Positions 16,641 to 26,029 of a stretch of DNA of 64,000 nucleotides are shown here, piece by piece. Source of the stretch: Saprospiraceae bacterium (GTDB taxonomy: Bacteria > Bacteroidota > Bacteroidia > Chitinophagales > Saprospiraceae). Position 1 is the first letter of the stretch. Each line of letters starts with the position of its first letter. The notes under the pieces are model-generated. The model saw only the letters and a list, made by a program, of their open reading frames with translations. It was not told the DNA's origin and ran no database searches. The position numbers and the translations under genes were made by a program. The stretch is taken from positions 1 to 64,000 of the forward strand of contig JAEUUU010000031.1 in assembly GCA_016787345.1 (NCBI GenBank). Direction: 5' to 3'.

Positions 16641-17882
16641 ATGACTTCTCTGCAACGCCTCGCGGCGCTTGTGGCCTTGTCCGCTATTTGCCTGTCTGTG
16701 CATGCACAAACACCGGTTGATTCGTTGATCAAGCCACAAACGCCCGTGCCCGCCGCCAGCCATTCTTCAAAATGGTACGACAAGATCTCTTTGCGCGGCT
16801 ATGCACAATTTCGCTACAACCGCCTGCTGGAAACCAATCCCGATCTGCGTTGCGAACAATGCGACCGTTCGATCGGCCAGAATCAGGGTTTTTCATTTCG
16901 CAGGTCGCGCCTGATCTTCAGTGGCCAACTGAATCCGCGCTTTTTTGCCTACATTCAGTTCGACTATTCGGCCGACGCCAGTTCCACCAACAAACATTTT
17001 CTTCAGGTTCGCGACGCCTATTTTGATCAGGCTTTCGACGCCGATCAGGCCTGGCGCATTCGGGTCGGGCAAAGCAAGGTGCCGTTTGGCTTCGAGAATA
17101 CCCAGTCGAGCTCCAACCGCCTTCCGTTCGACCGTTCGGACGCACTCAACTCAGGCGCACCCAATGAGCGGGATTTCGGCGTGTTCGGTTATTATGCGCC
17201 GAAAAAGATACGGGCCCGCTTCAAACGGCTGCTGGACGAAGGCTTGAAAGGGTCGGGCGACTACGGCGTCGTCGCTTTCGGCTTTTACAACGGCCAGGGG
17301 ACAAACAAACCCGAGAACAACAACAATCTGCACGCAGTAGCTCGCATTTCCTATCCTTTTCAATTCAAAAACGGGCAGATTATCGAACCAGGCATTCAGG
17401 CCTATACAGGCAAATACACCCTGCCCAAAGACCAACTCAGCGCCGGCGTGAAAGCCCGCAAAGACCCCACCTATATCGATCGCCGCATTGCCGCCTCTTT
17501 TGTTCTTTACCCCCAACCATTCGGAATTTTGGCAGAATACAACTGGGGCGAAAGTCCGGGCTTCGACGCGGCAACCGACTCCATCCAGACCCGCGGCTTG
17601 CACGGTGGTTTCGTAACATTCAGCTACCAGACGCATTTTGGAAAAAAATTCAAATGCATGCCCTATTTGCGCCTCCAGGCATACGACGGGGCTAAAAAGC
17701 ACGAACTGGATGCGCGCTACTATCAGGTTCGCGAAACCGAATTCGGCATTGAATGGCCGGTGTCCAAAAACGTGGAGATTTCGGTGGCCTACGCCATCAG
17801 TCACCGAAAATACCAGAACCTGGGGGTGAACTACGACGAAAGCGGCCGTTTTTTACGCCTGCAGTTCCAAGCGAATTATTAA
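16641..17882 (+). CDS. Phosphate-selective porin (OprO/OprP family)
   Basis: This 413-residue outer-membrane beta-barrel has a signal peptide (residues 1-22, ending SVHAQ). It shows the porin O/P pattern: SLRGYAQFRYN, then FRRSRLIFSGQLNPRFFAYIQFD, then a VGQSKVPFGFEN motif and a C-terminal aromatic strand (LRLQFQANY). Together with the upstream PiT carrier it would form an outer-plus-inner-membrane phosphate route. Its stop overlaps the stop of the convergent next gene through TTAA. Confidence 0.85.
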   Translation: MTSLQRLAALVALSAICLSVHAQTPVDSLIKPQTPVPAASHSSKWYDKISLRGYAQFRYNRLLETNPDLRCEQCDRSIGQNQGFSFRRSRLIFSGQLNPRFFAYIQFDYSADASSTNKHFLQVRDAYFDQAFDADQAWRIRVGQSKVPFGFENTQSSSNRLPFDRSDALNSGAPNERDFGVFGYYAPKKIRARFKRLLDEGLKGSGDYGVVAFGFYNGQGTNKPENNNNLHAVARISYPFQFKNGQIIEPGIQAYTGKYTLPKDQLSAGVKARKDPTYIDRRIAASFVLYPQPFGILAEYNWGESPGFDAATDSIQTRGLHGGFVTFSYQTHFGKKFKCMPYLRLQAYDGAKKHELDARYYQVRETEFGIEWPVSKNVEISVAYAISHRKYQNLGVNYDESGRFLRLQFQANY

Positions 17883-19498
17883 CCATTGTATTTGCGCAGT
17901 TCGACGCTCACGCCGGTCCTGTTCAGTTTCGCTTCCAGCCAGGCCATTACCATGCCGTACATCCGCAAGGCGGGCGTCTGTGCCAGGTGTTTGTGCAGGT
18001 CGGTCAGCAATTCGGGCAGACCGTCGCGGGTAAGCGCACGCGGATTGCGAAACACCAGCGTGACCGCTTCGAGCAAAGTTTCGAGAAAATCGGTCAGCAA
18101 GCCTGCGCGCCGCAGGGCGCGACCGAAATTGATGATCGGACGCGCCGGGTTTTCTTCCTTGCGGTATACGCCTTGTTCGTACAGGCATATAATGGTCAAT
18201 AATTTACCCAACCAAACCACATCGGGACGGATTTCGGGGCGCATTCCGGCGATCTGGTCGAACCACTCCCCCGCCCCTCCGAAATCGTCGAGCCCGAAAT
18301 AAGCCTGACCGCAGGTAAATCGCAGGGCAAGCAAGCGAGACTCCAGCAGGCGGTTTTTGTACTTTTCCAAAGCCGCCGCCAACTGGTGCCGCTGGATAAA
18401 ATCGCGGGCCTGCCTGAACTCGTTTTGCCGGATATGGTGGAGCAGTTGCACATACGCAACCGAGCGGCAAAACAAAAAGCCGTCTTTCTCCGCGGTGATC
18501 GCGCCGATATGCCGCTCCACCTCGTCGAGCCTGCCCAGGCGAAGACAACGATTGATATAACCTTCCAATGCAATGGTATACTGGGCCTGCTCTTCTTCAA
18601 AAAACATGGGATCGGCGCGATAGGCATCCAGAATTTGCTGTTGAAAAAAGAGCGATTTTTCCAGATTGGCCATCCTCAGCAAACTGCCTTCGGCATACTT
18701 GTCGTGGGTGTGCTGGAGTTCGTAAAAAGAAGTCAGCACAGCGCCGAGCCTGACTTTCAGGCGCAGCGACAGGCCGGCGGGCAAACCTTCGCGGTTTTCG
18801 GGCAACAAATTCAACACTTCAGTTGCGGCAGATTCGGTCACGGTATCGCGGCTCGAGAGCAGGTAAGCCAGTTCGTAGGCCAGCGCGTTGTACCGGTTGA
18901 ACCGGATGATGCGCTCTTCCAGACTGCGTTCTTCGTCGCGTTGGCCCTGAAAATACTCCTCGCGGTGGCGGTGGCGCTCATTGGCCCGCGCCCGGCGTTC
19001 CCAGGACAGCAGTTCCAGTTCGAGCGCAGGTTTGTCCAGGGCTTTGGCCAGCAGGCGCGCTTCATCGATCATCGGCAGGCAATCGGAGAGGAGGTTTTTG
19101 TGGTAGACAAACAGGATGTCCTGCATCAGCGCGTACAGACGCGAGAGGTGCGGCGAATGTTCGGGGGTGGTGCGCATGCTTTCCAGTATCTTTTTGTACA
19201 GGTAAAGCGCCGTAGCGCTCAAATCGGCAGGTTTTTCGCCAAATTTTTTCCGGACCAACAAGTAGTGCAGCAATTCCTCCTCCTTTTTACCGGCCTGCAC
19301 AAATGCGCACATGGCGTCGAAAAGCCGCAGGTATTTCCGCCCGCCTTTTCCGCTCCAGAACTTCACGTATTTTTTAAAATCCCGCTTCTGTGCCTGGGTC
19401 AGCGACCGGACAAGGCGCGTCAGCCTCAGTAAAACCGGAGAAATTTTTGACAATCCCCGATTCTCATTTTGGCTTTTGACTTTTATATTTAACTTCAT
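17879..19498 (-). CDS. Uncharacterised helical-repeat protein (539 residues)
   Basis: No catalytic motif is visible. The sequence is almost wholly helical, rich in Leu, Arg and Glu, and opens with a basic segment (KISPVLLRLTRLVRSLTQAQKRDFKKYVKFW). TPR/SEL1-like helix pairs follow, such as LGRLDEVERHIGAI and RQARDFIQRHQLAAALEKYK. The SLTQAQKRDFKKY start looks like a small conserved N-terminal domain. It has no signal peptide and is probably cytoplasmic. It shares its terminal TTAA with the facing porin gene. Function unknown; a scaffold or regulatory TPR protein is one possibility. Confidence 0.75.
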   Translation of the reverse strand: MKLNIKVKSQNENRGLSKISPVLLRLTRLVRSLTQAQKRDFKKYVKFWSGKGGRKYLRLFDAMCAFVQAGKKEEELLHYLLVRKKFGEKPADLSATALYLYKKILESMRTTPEHSPHLSRLYALMQDILFVYHKNLLSDCLPMIDEARLLAKALDKPALELELLSWERRARANERHRHREEYFQGQRDEERSLEERIIRFNRYNALAYELAYLLSSRDTVTESAATEVLNLLPENREGLPAGLSLRLKVRLGAVLTSFYELQHTHDKYAEGSLLRMANLEKSLFFQQQILDAYRADPMFFEEEQAQYTIALEGYINRCLRLGRLDEVERHIGAITAEKDGFLFCRSVAYVQLLHHIRQNEFRQARDFIQRHQLAAALEKYKNRLLESRLLALRFTCGQAYFGLDDFGGAGEWFDQIAGMRPEIRPDVVWLGKLLTIICLYEQGVYRKEENPARPIINFGRALRRAGLLTDFLETLLEAVTLVFRNPRALTRDGLPELLTDLHKHLAQTPALRMYGMVMAWLEAKLNRTGVSVELRKYNG

Positions 19499-19634
19499 AC
19501 AAATATCTGTATAACAATAATTTAGATTATTATTTTTTAGTTTTTATTCAATTTGAAAGTCAAATTTAATTCAATAGTGGCAGAATACAAACGTAAAACC
19601 GCCTGCATCTTTGTCTCATCAAACGCAACGAACC

Positions 19635-20072
19635 ATGTCGATCAGCAAAAACGAAAATTTCCCGCCCGGCCAAAGTATCGAACCGCGTTATCAGCGGATC
19701 ATACAGGACCCCGGCACCGGTCTCATCATCATCGATGACGTCATGACGCCCGGTATTGCTGAGACACATACGGAGGTCAACCGCTCCACGGCCTGGCTGA
19801 AAGTTGAACCCGGCTTCCACGTGACGGTGCTGTCCGGCGCACCCTCCGGTTTGTCGGCGCTCGATACGATTGCTCCCTGGAGCCGCCTCGAAGTGCTGGT
19901 TCAATCGAATGAATTGTATGTGATTGAACATTCCGCACTGCCGATGTCGGTGGCGAATCAGCAAAAAGTAACCGGTTTTGTCTTTGGCGCCCCGGGCGAT
20001 TCGATCGTCATCAAGATCGACCAAAGCAGCAACTCGATCACCTTGTACGAAAGTAACGGCCGTTCGGTCTGA
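19635..20072 (+). CDS. Uncharacterised 145-residue protein
   Basis: The protein is beta-rich with no signal peptide: SISKNENFPPGQSI, then GTGLIIIDDVMTPGIAETHTEVN, then repeated short strands ending SITLYESNGRSV. No family is recognised. The ATG at 19635 is preferred to the open-frame start at 19611 because a CATCTTTG word resembling a -7 box lies just upstream of 19611, placing transcription start close to it. A large non-coding gap follows. Confidence 0.55.
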   Translation: MSISKNENFPPGQSIEPRYQRIIQDPGTGLIIIDDVMTPGIAETHTEVNRSTAWLKVEPGFHVTVLSGAPSGLSALDTIAPWSRLEVLVQSNELYVIEHSALPMSVANQQKVTGFVFGAPGDSIVIKIDQSSNSITLYESNGRSV

Positions 20073-20465
20073 AGATACCAACCCAAACTCAACCAGCCCA
20101 CGGATTGCCACGTTCCGGCAGCACCACGTTTTAGTCTGAAAACCTGTGAAAATGGATTTGTGCCCTGTAAACTCTGCCGAATCAAATGAAAACGAAACCT
20201 ATCTGAAACGCTTGCAGTGCTGCCGGAACACCCCCAAAAAATCAATGAATTCGCCCTTGATTGCCCCAACTAACCGGAAATATAACTTCATGGCTTTTGA
20301 TTTCCCAGCCTAAAAACCTATTTAACCCCAAACAAACCAACCCCAAACCACCCCAGGAATTTGCCAGATTGAAAACCGAGCCTAACCGTCAGGAAGCCAC
20401 CCCAACCTAAGTCCCAAAGCCCTGACCTTTTGAAAACCAACCTTGAAACTGTAATGGTCTGCGGA
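20073..20465. other. Long non-coding gap with strand-biased composition
   Basis: No credible gene is seen. The plus strand is poor in G and rich in A/C runs (for example around 20323-20360). GTTCCGGCAGCAC (20112-20124) is the exact reverse complement of 20217-20229, a 13-bp pair spanning 92 bases. This could be an untranslated structured RNA or simply decayed sequence. Confidence 0.5.
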
Positions 20466-20498
20466 GTCGCCCGATGCAACATCGGGCGACTTTTTTGT
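20466..20498 (+). terminator. Intrinsic terminator
   Basis: GTCGCCCGAT (20466-20475), loop GCAAC, then the exact complement ATCGGGCGAC (20481-20490), followed by TTTTTTG. This is a 10-bp perfect GC-rich stem with a U tract. It ends transcription coming through the preceding gap and so suggests that the gap is transcribed. Confidence 0.88.
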
Positions 20499-20504
20499 TT
20501 TTGC

Positions 20505-20512
20505 TATCTTTC
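20505..20512 (+). promoter_or_regulatory. Putative -7 box for the following secreted protein
   Basis: TATCTTTC differs from TAnnTTTG at one base. It sits 23 bases ahead of the next start codon and directly after the terminator T tract. Confidence 0.4.
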
Positions 20513-20535
20513 GCAGGTCAACCAACTTATTTGCC

Positions 20536-22737
20536 ATGCGCCTGCTTCTTTTCCTGTCTGCCATACTGGCCACCCCCTTCCTGCCTGCACAAAACTACGA
20601 TCAAATCCTCTCCGTGCCCGTCGCAGCCACGGTTTCCGAGGGCCCCAACGCCATCACCCTGCACTGGCAGGGATCGCCGGATGCCACCGGATTCCTGATT
20701 CACCGAAAAAATAAAACCGCGCAGGTCTTTTTTACCCAGGTTGCCAGTTTGCCGGCCGGCAGCAGCACCTGGACCGACACCAATGTCCAGATCGACGTTT
20801 CTTACGAATACCGGGTGCAGGAACTGGGCACCGGGGGTACAGGCTACATCAACAGCGGGCTTTCCCTGCCGGTGGTTCACTTTCGCGGACGGGCCATTGT
20901 CGTTGTGGAAAGCGGTATTGCCGCGGCGCTGGAACCGGAACTCGATCAGTTTATGGCCGACCTCGACGGCGACGGCTGGGCTACAGCCCGGATCGACGTG
21001 CCAGCCAGTATGCCCGTAAACGAAGTAAAGCAACTGATCGTCGCTGCCTACCAGCAAAACCCAGACGAAACCAAAGCGTTGTGCCTCGTCGGGCACGTTC
21101 CGGTGCCCTATTCCGGCAATATTTATCCCGACGGCCACCCCGACCACCAGGGCGCCTGGCCCAGCGACGGCTATTACGGCGATATGAACGGCGTCTGGAC
21201 CGACAATACCGTCAATTCGACCGTTGCCGGCGCCACCCGCCACCACAATGTACCCGGCGACGGCAAATTTGACCAATCCAGCTATCCCTCTGTCCTCGAA
21301 TTACAGGTCGGTCGGATCGACTTTGCCAACCTGCCGGCTTTCCCGACAAGCGAAGTAGAACTACTGCGCCGCTATTTTCAAAAAAACCACGCCTGGCGGC
21401 ACAAACAATTCACGGCAACGGCACGCGGGGCCATTGAAAACAACTTCGCCGGCTATGCGGAGGGCTTTGCCCAGAGCGGCTGGAAAAACTTCGCTCCGCT
21501 CGTCGGGATCGATTCGGTCCGTTACTTCGACTGGGACGGGCTGAAAAACGAAGACTACCTGTGGATTTACGGTTGTGGCGGCGGTTGGTACCAGGGCGCC
21601 AGCGGCATCACCACCACGCCGCAACTGGTCAACGACACCCTTCACGCCGTATTTGCTATGACCTTCGGCAGTTATTTCGGCGACTGGGACAGCGAAGACA
21701 ACCTCCTGCGCGCCACGCTGGCTTCGCCGGGCAGCATCCTGACCAATGCCTGGGCCGGTCGCCCCAACTGGCAGTTCCACCACATGGGCATGGGCGAAAC
21801 GGTAGGTTATGGGGCCCTGATTACCCAAAACAACCAGGGCGCCTACGTGCCGGGCTTTGGCGGTGGGCAGGTACACATGGCGCTGATGGGCGACCCTACC
21901 CTGCGCATGACCATCGTAGCGCCGCCGCAGGGCCCGGCGATTGCGGATGTCTATGCCTCCAATATCGCCCTGGATTTTGGCGAATCGCCCGATACTGCTG
22001 TGCTTGGCTACCTGATTTATCGGCGTTTGCACGGCGATTCAATCTGGTTTCCCTTGCTTGAATATTTTACCACCGAGTCCTATTTCATCGACTCTTGCCT
22101 TGGCGCGGGCGTCGCGTACGATTATATGATCAAAACGCTGAAACTGGAGACCACCCCTTCGGGCACTTATTTCAACCTCAGTCAGGGCCTGGTCGTCGAA
22201 AACCTGGCAGCGCCGGAATCGCCCGCGGTACCGAATGTAAGTTTCGAGGTTTTTCTGACCACCGGGCCCCTGAGCGCTTTGTTTGAGGCAAATATCAGCC
22301 ATTGCAGCAGCTGGACCTGGGATTTTGGTGATGGTACGACGTCGGACAACGACACCAGTATCGTGCACTTTTACACAGCCGGCGTATTCATCGTCACGCT
22401 GACCGGATACGGCGAATGCGGGCAGGTCGCCATTGCCACCGATACGGTGTATATGAGCAGCAGCACGGCGGAACAATTCAGCGCTGCCGGCTGGAGCCTG
22501 ATGCCCAACCCGGCTTCGGAGTATTTGTGGCTGGAAAACCGGGGCGAATCGATGCAACAGGCGGTGTTGCGCATTTTTGCTGCCGACGGCCATCTGGTCA
22601 TGCAATACCCCGGCGTTCAATTGGCGCCCGGCGAACGATTGCGCACTTCGGTGAACAATTGGCCGGAAGGTTTGTATTTACTCGACCTTCAAACGGATCA
22701 GGGGCATTTTGCCCGACCCATTATGGTCCAACATTGA
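20536..22737 (+). CDS. T9SS-exported multidomain protein, gingipain (C25)-like core
   Basis: This 733-residue protein has a signal peptide (residues 1-18). A fibronectin-III-like domain (about 20-110) is followed by a large central alpha/beta domain (about 120-470) with [43 protein letters not shown] and IYGCGGGW. A second FN3-like stretch comes next, then a PKD domain ([11 protein letters not shown] near residue 595) and a type A T9SS sorting tail ([16 protein letters not shown] to the end). The centre resembles peptidase C25 in layout (VGR plus a late Cys-Gly-rich loop), but the catalytic His/Cys pair was not proven. It is a secreted surface protein, possibly a protease. Confidence 0.7.
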   Translation: MRLLLFLSAILATPFLPAQNYDQILSVPVAATVSEGPNAITLHWQGSPDATGFLIHRKNKTAQVFFTQVASLPAGSSTWTDTNVQIDVSYEYRVQELGTGGTGYINSGLSLPVVHFRGRAIVVVESGIAAALEPELDQFMADLDGDGWATARIDVPASMPVNEVKQLIVAAYQQNPDETKALCLVGHVPVPYSGNIYPDGHPDHQGAWPSDGYYGDMNGVWTDNTVNSTVAGATRHHNVPGDGKFDQSSYPSVLELQVGRIDFANLPAFPTSEVELLRRYFQKNHAWRHKQFTATARGAIENNFAGYAEGFAQSGWKNFAPLVGIDSVRYFDWDGLKNEDYLWIYGCGGGWYQGASGITTTPQLVNDTLHAVFAMTFGSYFGDWDSEDNLLRATLASPGSILTNAWAGRPNWQFHHMGMGETVGYGALITQNNQGAYVPGFGGGQVHMALMGDPTLRMTIVAPPQGPAIADVYASNIALDFGESPDTAVLGYLIYRRLHGDSIWFPLLEYFTTESYFIDSCLGAGVAYDYMIKTLKLETTPSGTYFNLSQGLVVENLAAPESPAVPNVSFEVFLTTGPLSALFEANISHCSSWTWDFGDGTTSDNDTSIVHFYTAGVFIVTLTGYGECGQVAIATDTVYMSSSTAEQFSAAGWSLMPNPASEYLWLENRGESMQQAVLRIFAADGHLVMQYPGVQLAPGERLRTSVNNWPEGLYLLDLQTDQGHFARPIMVQH

Positions 22738-22741
22738 TCTT

Positions 22742-22972
22742 ATGCTCAAAAAACTGCTCATTCTACCCATTCGGTTCTATCAACTGGCTATCTCGCCCAT
22801 GTTAGGCCCGAACAAGTGCCGTTTTCAACCCACCTGTTCGCACTATGCCATTCAGGCGATTGAAGAATGGGGCATCTTCAAAGGATTCTATCTGGCTGTT
22901 CGCCGTATTCTGCGTTGCCATCCCTGGGGAGGGCATGGCTACGACCCGGTGCCGGACAATCCCGACAAATAA
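22742..22972 (+). CDS. yidD: Membrane protein insertion efficiency factor YidD
   Basis: This 76-residue protein carries the YidD signature in order: [38 protein letters not shown], and [18 protein letters not shown]. YidD is a small amphipathic membrane-associated protein that aids YidC-dependent insertion. It lies 4 bases after the preceding gene and 14 bases before a monooxygenase, so it may be co-transcribed. The ATG at 22742 is chosen; the longer frame begins inside the preceding gene. Confidence 0.93.
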   Translation: MLKKLLILPIRFYQLAISPMLGPNKCRFQPTCSHYAIQAIEEWGIFKGFYLAVRRILRCHPWGGHGYDPVPDNPDK

Positions 22973-22986
22973 TCCGTCTTTTCCTC

Positions 22987-24279
22987 ATGAATCTTTCCGC
23001 TCCGACACAACCCGCCATAGCCGTAGTCGGCGCCGGCTGTTCCGGCCTGGCCGCCATCAAAATGCTCTCCGAAGCTGGGCTGGATAATATCGTATGTTTT
23101 GAAAAAGGTCGTTCTCTGGGCGGCAACTGGGCGTACAGCCCCGACGAATCGCATAGCAGCGTCACGGAAACCACGCACCTGATTTCCAGCAAAACCATGT
23201 CGCAGTTCAGCGACTTTCCCATGCCGGCCGAATATCCCGATTATCCGAGCCACCGGCAGGTATTGGCGTATTTTGAAGCTTATGCGCGGCATTTTGACCT
23301 GGAGAAATATATCCGCTACAACACGGAAGTTGTTTCGGCCGACAAACTCCCGGGAGAAAAATGGCAACTCCGGCTTTCCGATGGCAGCAGCCCTGTATTT
23401 GACTATCTGCTGGTCGCCAATGGTCACCACTCCGTACCCCGCCATCCGGCATGGCGCGCTCATTTTACCGGCAGGTACTTGCATTCGCATAGTTTTAAAA
23501 ACACCCGCGGTCTTGAAGGACAGCGGGTACTTGTCGTCGGCGCCGGCAACTCGGGCTGCGATTGCGCCGTCGAATCGAGCCGGGTGGCAGATTGTGTGGA
23601 TTTGAGCGTGCGTTCGGCGCAATACATCGTGCCCAAATTTATGATGGGGCGACCGACCGATACCTTTGCCGCGCGTATGAAGTGGCTGCCCCGGGGGCTC
23701 CAAAATCTGCTGCACCGGCTTAGTTTGCGCATCACGGTAGGCGATTACCGCGATTATGGTTTGCCCCGGCCCGATTTTCCGGTCACACGGGCCCATCCGA
23801 CCGTCAACAACGAATTACTCGACCGCATTCGTCACGGCAAAATCACACCCAGGCCGGGGGTGCAGAAAGTGGAAGATCAAACCGTATTTTTTACCGACGG
23901 GACCCGGCAAACCTACGATGTGGTCGTGGCTGCTACCGGCTATAAAACAGTCTTTCCTTTTTTGGATAAAAAACTACTCGACTGGGAGGAGGCTACCAAT
24001 ATTCCCTTGTATCTCAGGGTTTTCCACCCCGATCATCCGAGCCTGTTTTTTATCGGTCTGGTGCAACCGCAGGGCAGCGTTTGGCCGCTTTCCGAAGCGC
24101 AGGCGCGGCTCGTCGCCCGGCTGCTGAACGGGCAGTGGCGGCTCCCAACCGACTGGCGGGAGCGGGCTATACAAGAAGGCCGCGGCATTGAAAAGTCGTT
24201 TATTGCCAATCCTCGCCATGCCGTTGAGGTCCATTTTCTCCCTTATTTACACCGGCTGGAAAAACTTGCCCGCTCCTGA
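22987..24279 (+). CDS. Flavin-containing monooxygenase (FMO-like)
   Basis: This 430-residue enzyme has an FAD Rossmann motif (VVGAGCSGLAA) at about residues 14-24. The FMO fingerprint FTGRYLHSHSF (FxGxxxHS) follows near residue 160, then an NADPH motif VVGAGNSGCD near 180, and an ATGYK word near 318. Such enzymes oxygenate N, S or carbonyl centres with NADPH. Only 2 bases separate it from a PaaE-like ferredoxin reductase, which suggests a shared oxidative pathway. The substrate cannot be told from sequence. Confidence 0.85.
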   Translation: MNLSAPTQPAIAVVGAGCSGLAAIKMLSEAGLDNIVCFEKGRSLGGNWAYSPDESHSSVTETTHLISSKTMSQFSDFPMPAEYPDYPSHRQVLAYFEAYARHFDLEKYIRYNTEVVSADKLPGEKWQLRLSDGSSPVFDYLLVANGHHSVPRHPAWRAHFTGRYLHSHSFKNTRGLEGQRVLVVGAGNSGCDCAVESSRVADCVDLSVRSAQYIVPKFMMGRPTDTFAARMKWLPRGLQNLLHRLSLRITVGDYRDYGLPRPDFPVTRAHPTVNNELLDRIRHGKITPRPGVQKVEDQTVFFTDGTRQTYDVVVAATGYKTVFPFLDKKLLDWEEATNIPLYLRVFHPDHPSLFFIGLVQPQGSVWPLSEAQARLVARLLNGQWRLPTDWRERAIQEGRGIEKSFIANPRHAVEVHFLPYLHRLEKLARS

Positions 24280-24281
24280 AC

Positions 24282-25340
24282 ATGGAATCCGTCCGCCGTC
24301 TTCGCATCATCGGCAAGCACCAGGAAACGCCCGACACGGCCACCTTCACGCTGGAAGCGGCCGATGAAAAGGCATTGCCGGCTTATCGGCCGGGGCAGTT
24401 TTTGTCGCTCATACTCTATCCACATGGCAAGGAGATTAGAAGAGCATACTCGTTTTCCAGCAGCCCGGCAACGGATAAAGCCCTGACGATCACGGTCAAA
24501 CGGGTCGTCAACGGAGCAGCTTCCAACTGGCTGCTCGATCATGTTGACGCTGGCGACGAGGTGCTGTCGGCCAGTGTGGCCGGGCAATTTGTTTTGCCTG
24601 CTCCCCTGCCCCGCCGGCTCGTATACCTGGCGGCAGGCAGCGGCATTACACCGGTAATGAGCCATTTGAAAACGCTTTTGGCCACTCCGGAGGGGCCCGA
24701 AATTTTACTGCTGTACGCCAACCGCGACAGCGCGAACACTATTTTTAAAAAACAGATCGACGACTGGCAAGAACAATTTCCGGAGCGATTTACCTGCCGT
24801 TATTTTTTCAGTCGGGAGAAAAATGCGGCGCATTCGACGTTTGGGCATTTGAATAAATCAGGTTTTGAAGAAGCCCTGCATCGCTTTCTGGGCAGACGCA
24901 TCACAGGCGCCCATCGCCGGGACACCGTCTTTTTTCTTTGCGCGCCCAATGCCCTGATGCGGATGGCCCGCATGACCCTGCGGGTGCTTGATTTTCCGGA
25001 AAAAAACATCCGGCAGGAATTTTATCAGCCGGTCCGGCAGCCCGCTTTGCGCACGGTCGATACGACGAAGACCCACACCATTCGCGTCGTGCAGGGTGGC
25101 GAACAATTTCAGTTTGAGACTTTTGAAGGCGAAACGATCCTCAATGCAGCCCTGCGCCAGGGCATCCAGTTGCCCTACACTTGCAAGGCGGGAGTTTGCC
25201 TCACCTGTCTGGCACAATGTACCGGTGGGCAGGTCGATCTTGTTTTTGCCGAAAGCACCCGTCGCGAAGGGAGCGGGGCAATGATCAATACCTGCATTGG
25301 CTATGCAGCAAGCAAAGCCGTCGATCTGAAACTGGAGTAA
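24282..25340 (+). CDS. PaaE-like ferredoxin reductase (FAD, NAD(P)H, 2Fe-2S)
   Basis: This 352-residue protein has a ferredoxin-reductase FAD region (RRAYSFSSSP), an NAD(P)H domain (LAAGSGITPVMSHLK) and a C-terminal plant-type 2Fe-2S domain (CKAGVCLTC, with the fourth Cys in INTCIG). The order matches PaaE/PaaK, the electron donor of phenylacetyl-CoA epoxidase, and also fatty-acid desaturase or hydroxylase reductases. paaA is 17 kb away on the same strand. It could instead serve the adjacent monooxygenase operon or another oxygenase. Confidence 0.82.
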   Translation: MESVRRLRIIGKHQETPDTATFTLEAADEKALPAYRPGQFLSLILYPHGKEIRRAYSFSSSPATDKALTITVKRVVNGAASNWLLDHVDAGDEVLSASVAGQFVLPAPLPRRLVYLAAGSGITPVMSHLKTLLATPEGPEILLLYANRDSANTIFKKQIDDWQEQFPERFTCRYFFSREKNAAHSTFGHLNKSGFEEALHRFLGRRITGAHRRDTVFFLCAPNALMRMARMTLRVLDFPEKNIRQEFYQPVRQPALRTVDTTKTHTIRVVQGGEQFQFETFEGETILNAALRQGIQLPYTCKAGVCLTCLAQCTGGQVDLVFAESTRREGSGAMINTCIGYAASKAVDLKLE

Positions 25341-25347
25341 GTGCAGG

Positions 25348-25965
25348 TTATTGCCATTTCAGGCTCGACACGAGTCGGTCGAGGTCCTGTTTCATAAACT
25401 CGATGACCGGGGCCAGCGAATCGGGGCGGGATTGGGTATTGAAATAGAGCGCGCCGCGAAGGAAATGGCGCGTAGAGTCGGTGAGAAAGAACTGATAGGA
25501 CGATGCCGCCGGGCCTTCTACGTTAAATACGACGCCGTGAACGTGGTCGGCATCGCGATGCACCGGGATATTGTCGATATAGCTGGCTTTGATGTTGTGT
25601 TTTTGGGTGATGGCGTGTGCGTCCTGTACCAGTTCGTCGAAACGGCCGCGGTTGGTAACCGGGTAGTAACTGCAATAGATTTTGGCGTTGAGAGCGGGAA
25701 CGGAAAGATTGAACCAGCAATCACTCTCAGGCCGTTCGCCAAAAAAAGAAGTGTCCTGTTCAACCGTCGCATATACCGGCTGATCGAAGGTAAAAGCGCA
25801 ATAATGCTCGTCGAATGGTTTGTATTTTTTCTCCGGATAAATCACCCGAGGGTAGTCGTGCGGCTTGGGTGTAGGCACATGGTCTTCACAGGCGGAAAGG
25901 AAAAAAATGGCAAAGACAAGCAGCAAGGCAGCCGCCAAAGGATAGTGGCAACGGGCAAACATCAT
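25348..25965 (-). CDS. gldD: Gliding motility lipoprotein GldD
   Basis: This lipoprotein of about 205 residues has a lipobox ending FLSAC. The GldD pattern is clear: PTPKPHDYPRVIYPEKKY, then CWFNLSVPALNAKIYCSY, a KHNIKASYI stretch and SSYQFFLTDSTRHFLRGAL. GldD is required for gliding and type IX secretion-related functions in Bacteroidota. The start is one of two adjacent ATGs (25965 or 25962); a TTG further up is less likely. It ends 7 bases from the facing reductase gene. Confidence 0.92.
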   Translation of the reverse strand: MMFARCHYPLAAALLLVFAIFFLSACEDHVPTPKPHDYPRVIYPEKKYKPFDEHYCAFTFDQPVYATVEQDTSFFGERPESDCWFNLSVPALNAKIYCSYYPVTNRGRFDELVQDAHAITQKHNIKASYIDNIPVHRDADHVHGVVFNVEGPAASSYQFFLTDSTRHFLRGALYFNTQSRPDSLAPVIEFMKQDLDRLVSSLKWQ

Positions 25966-26029
25966 GGACGAAACAGTTTGGCTCAATAATCGGCAAAGGT
26001 GGGCAAATATTGTCTTTCGGGTCCTACAA

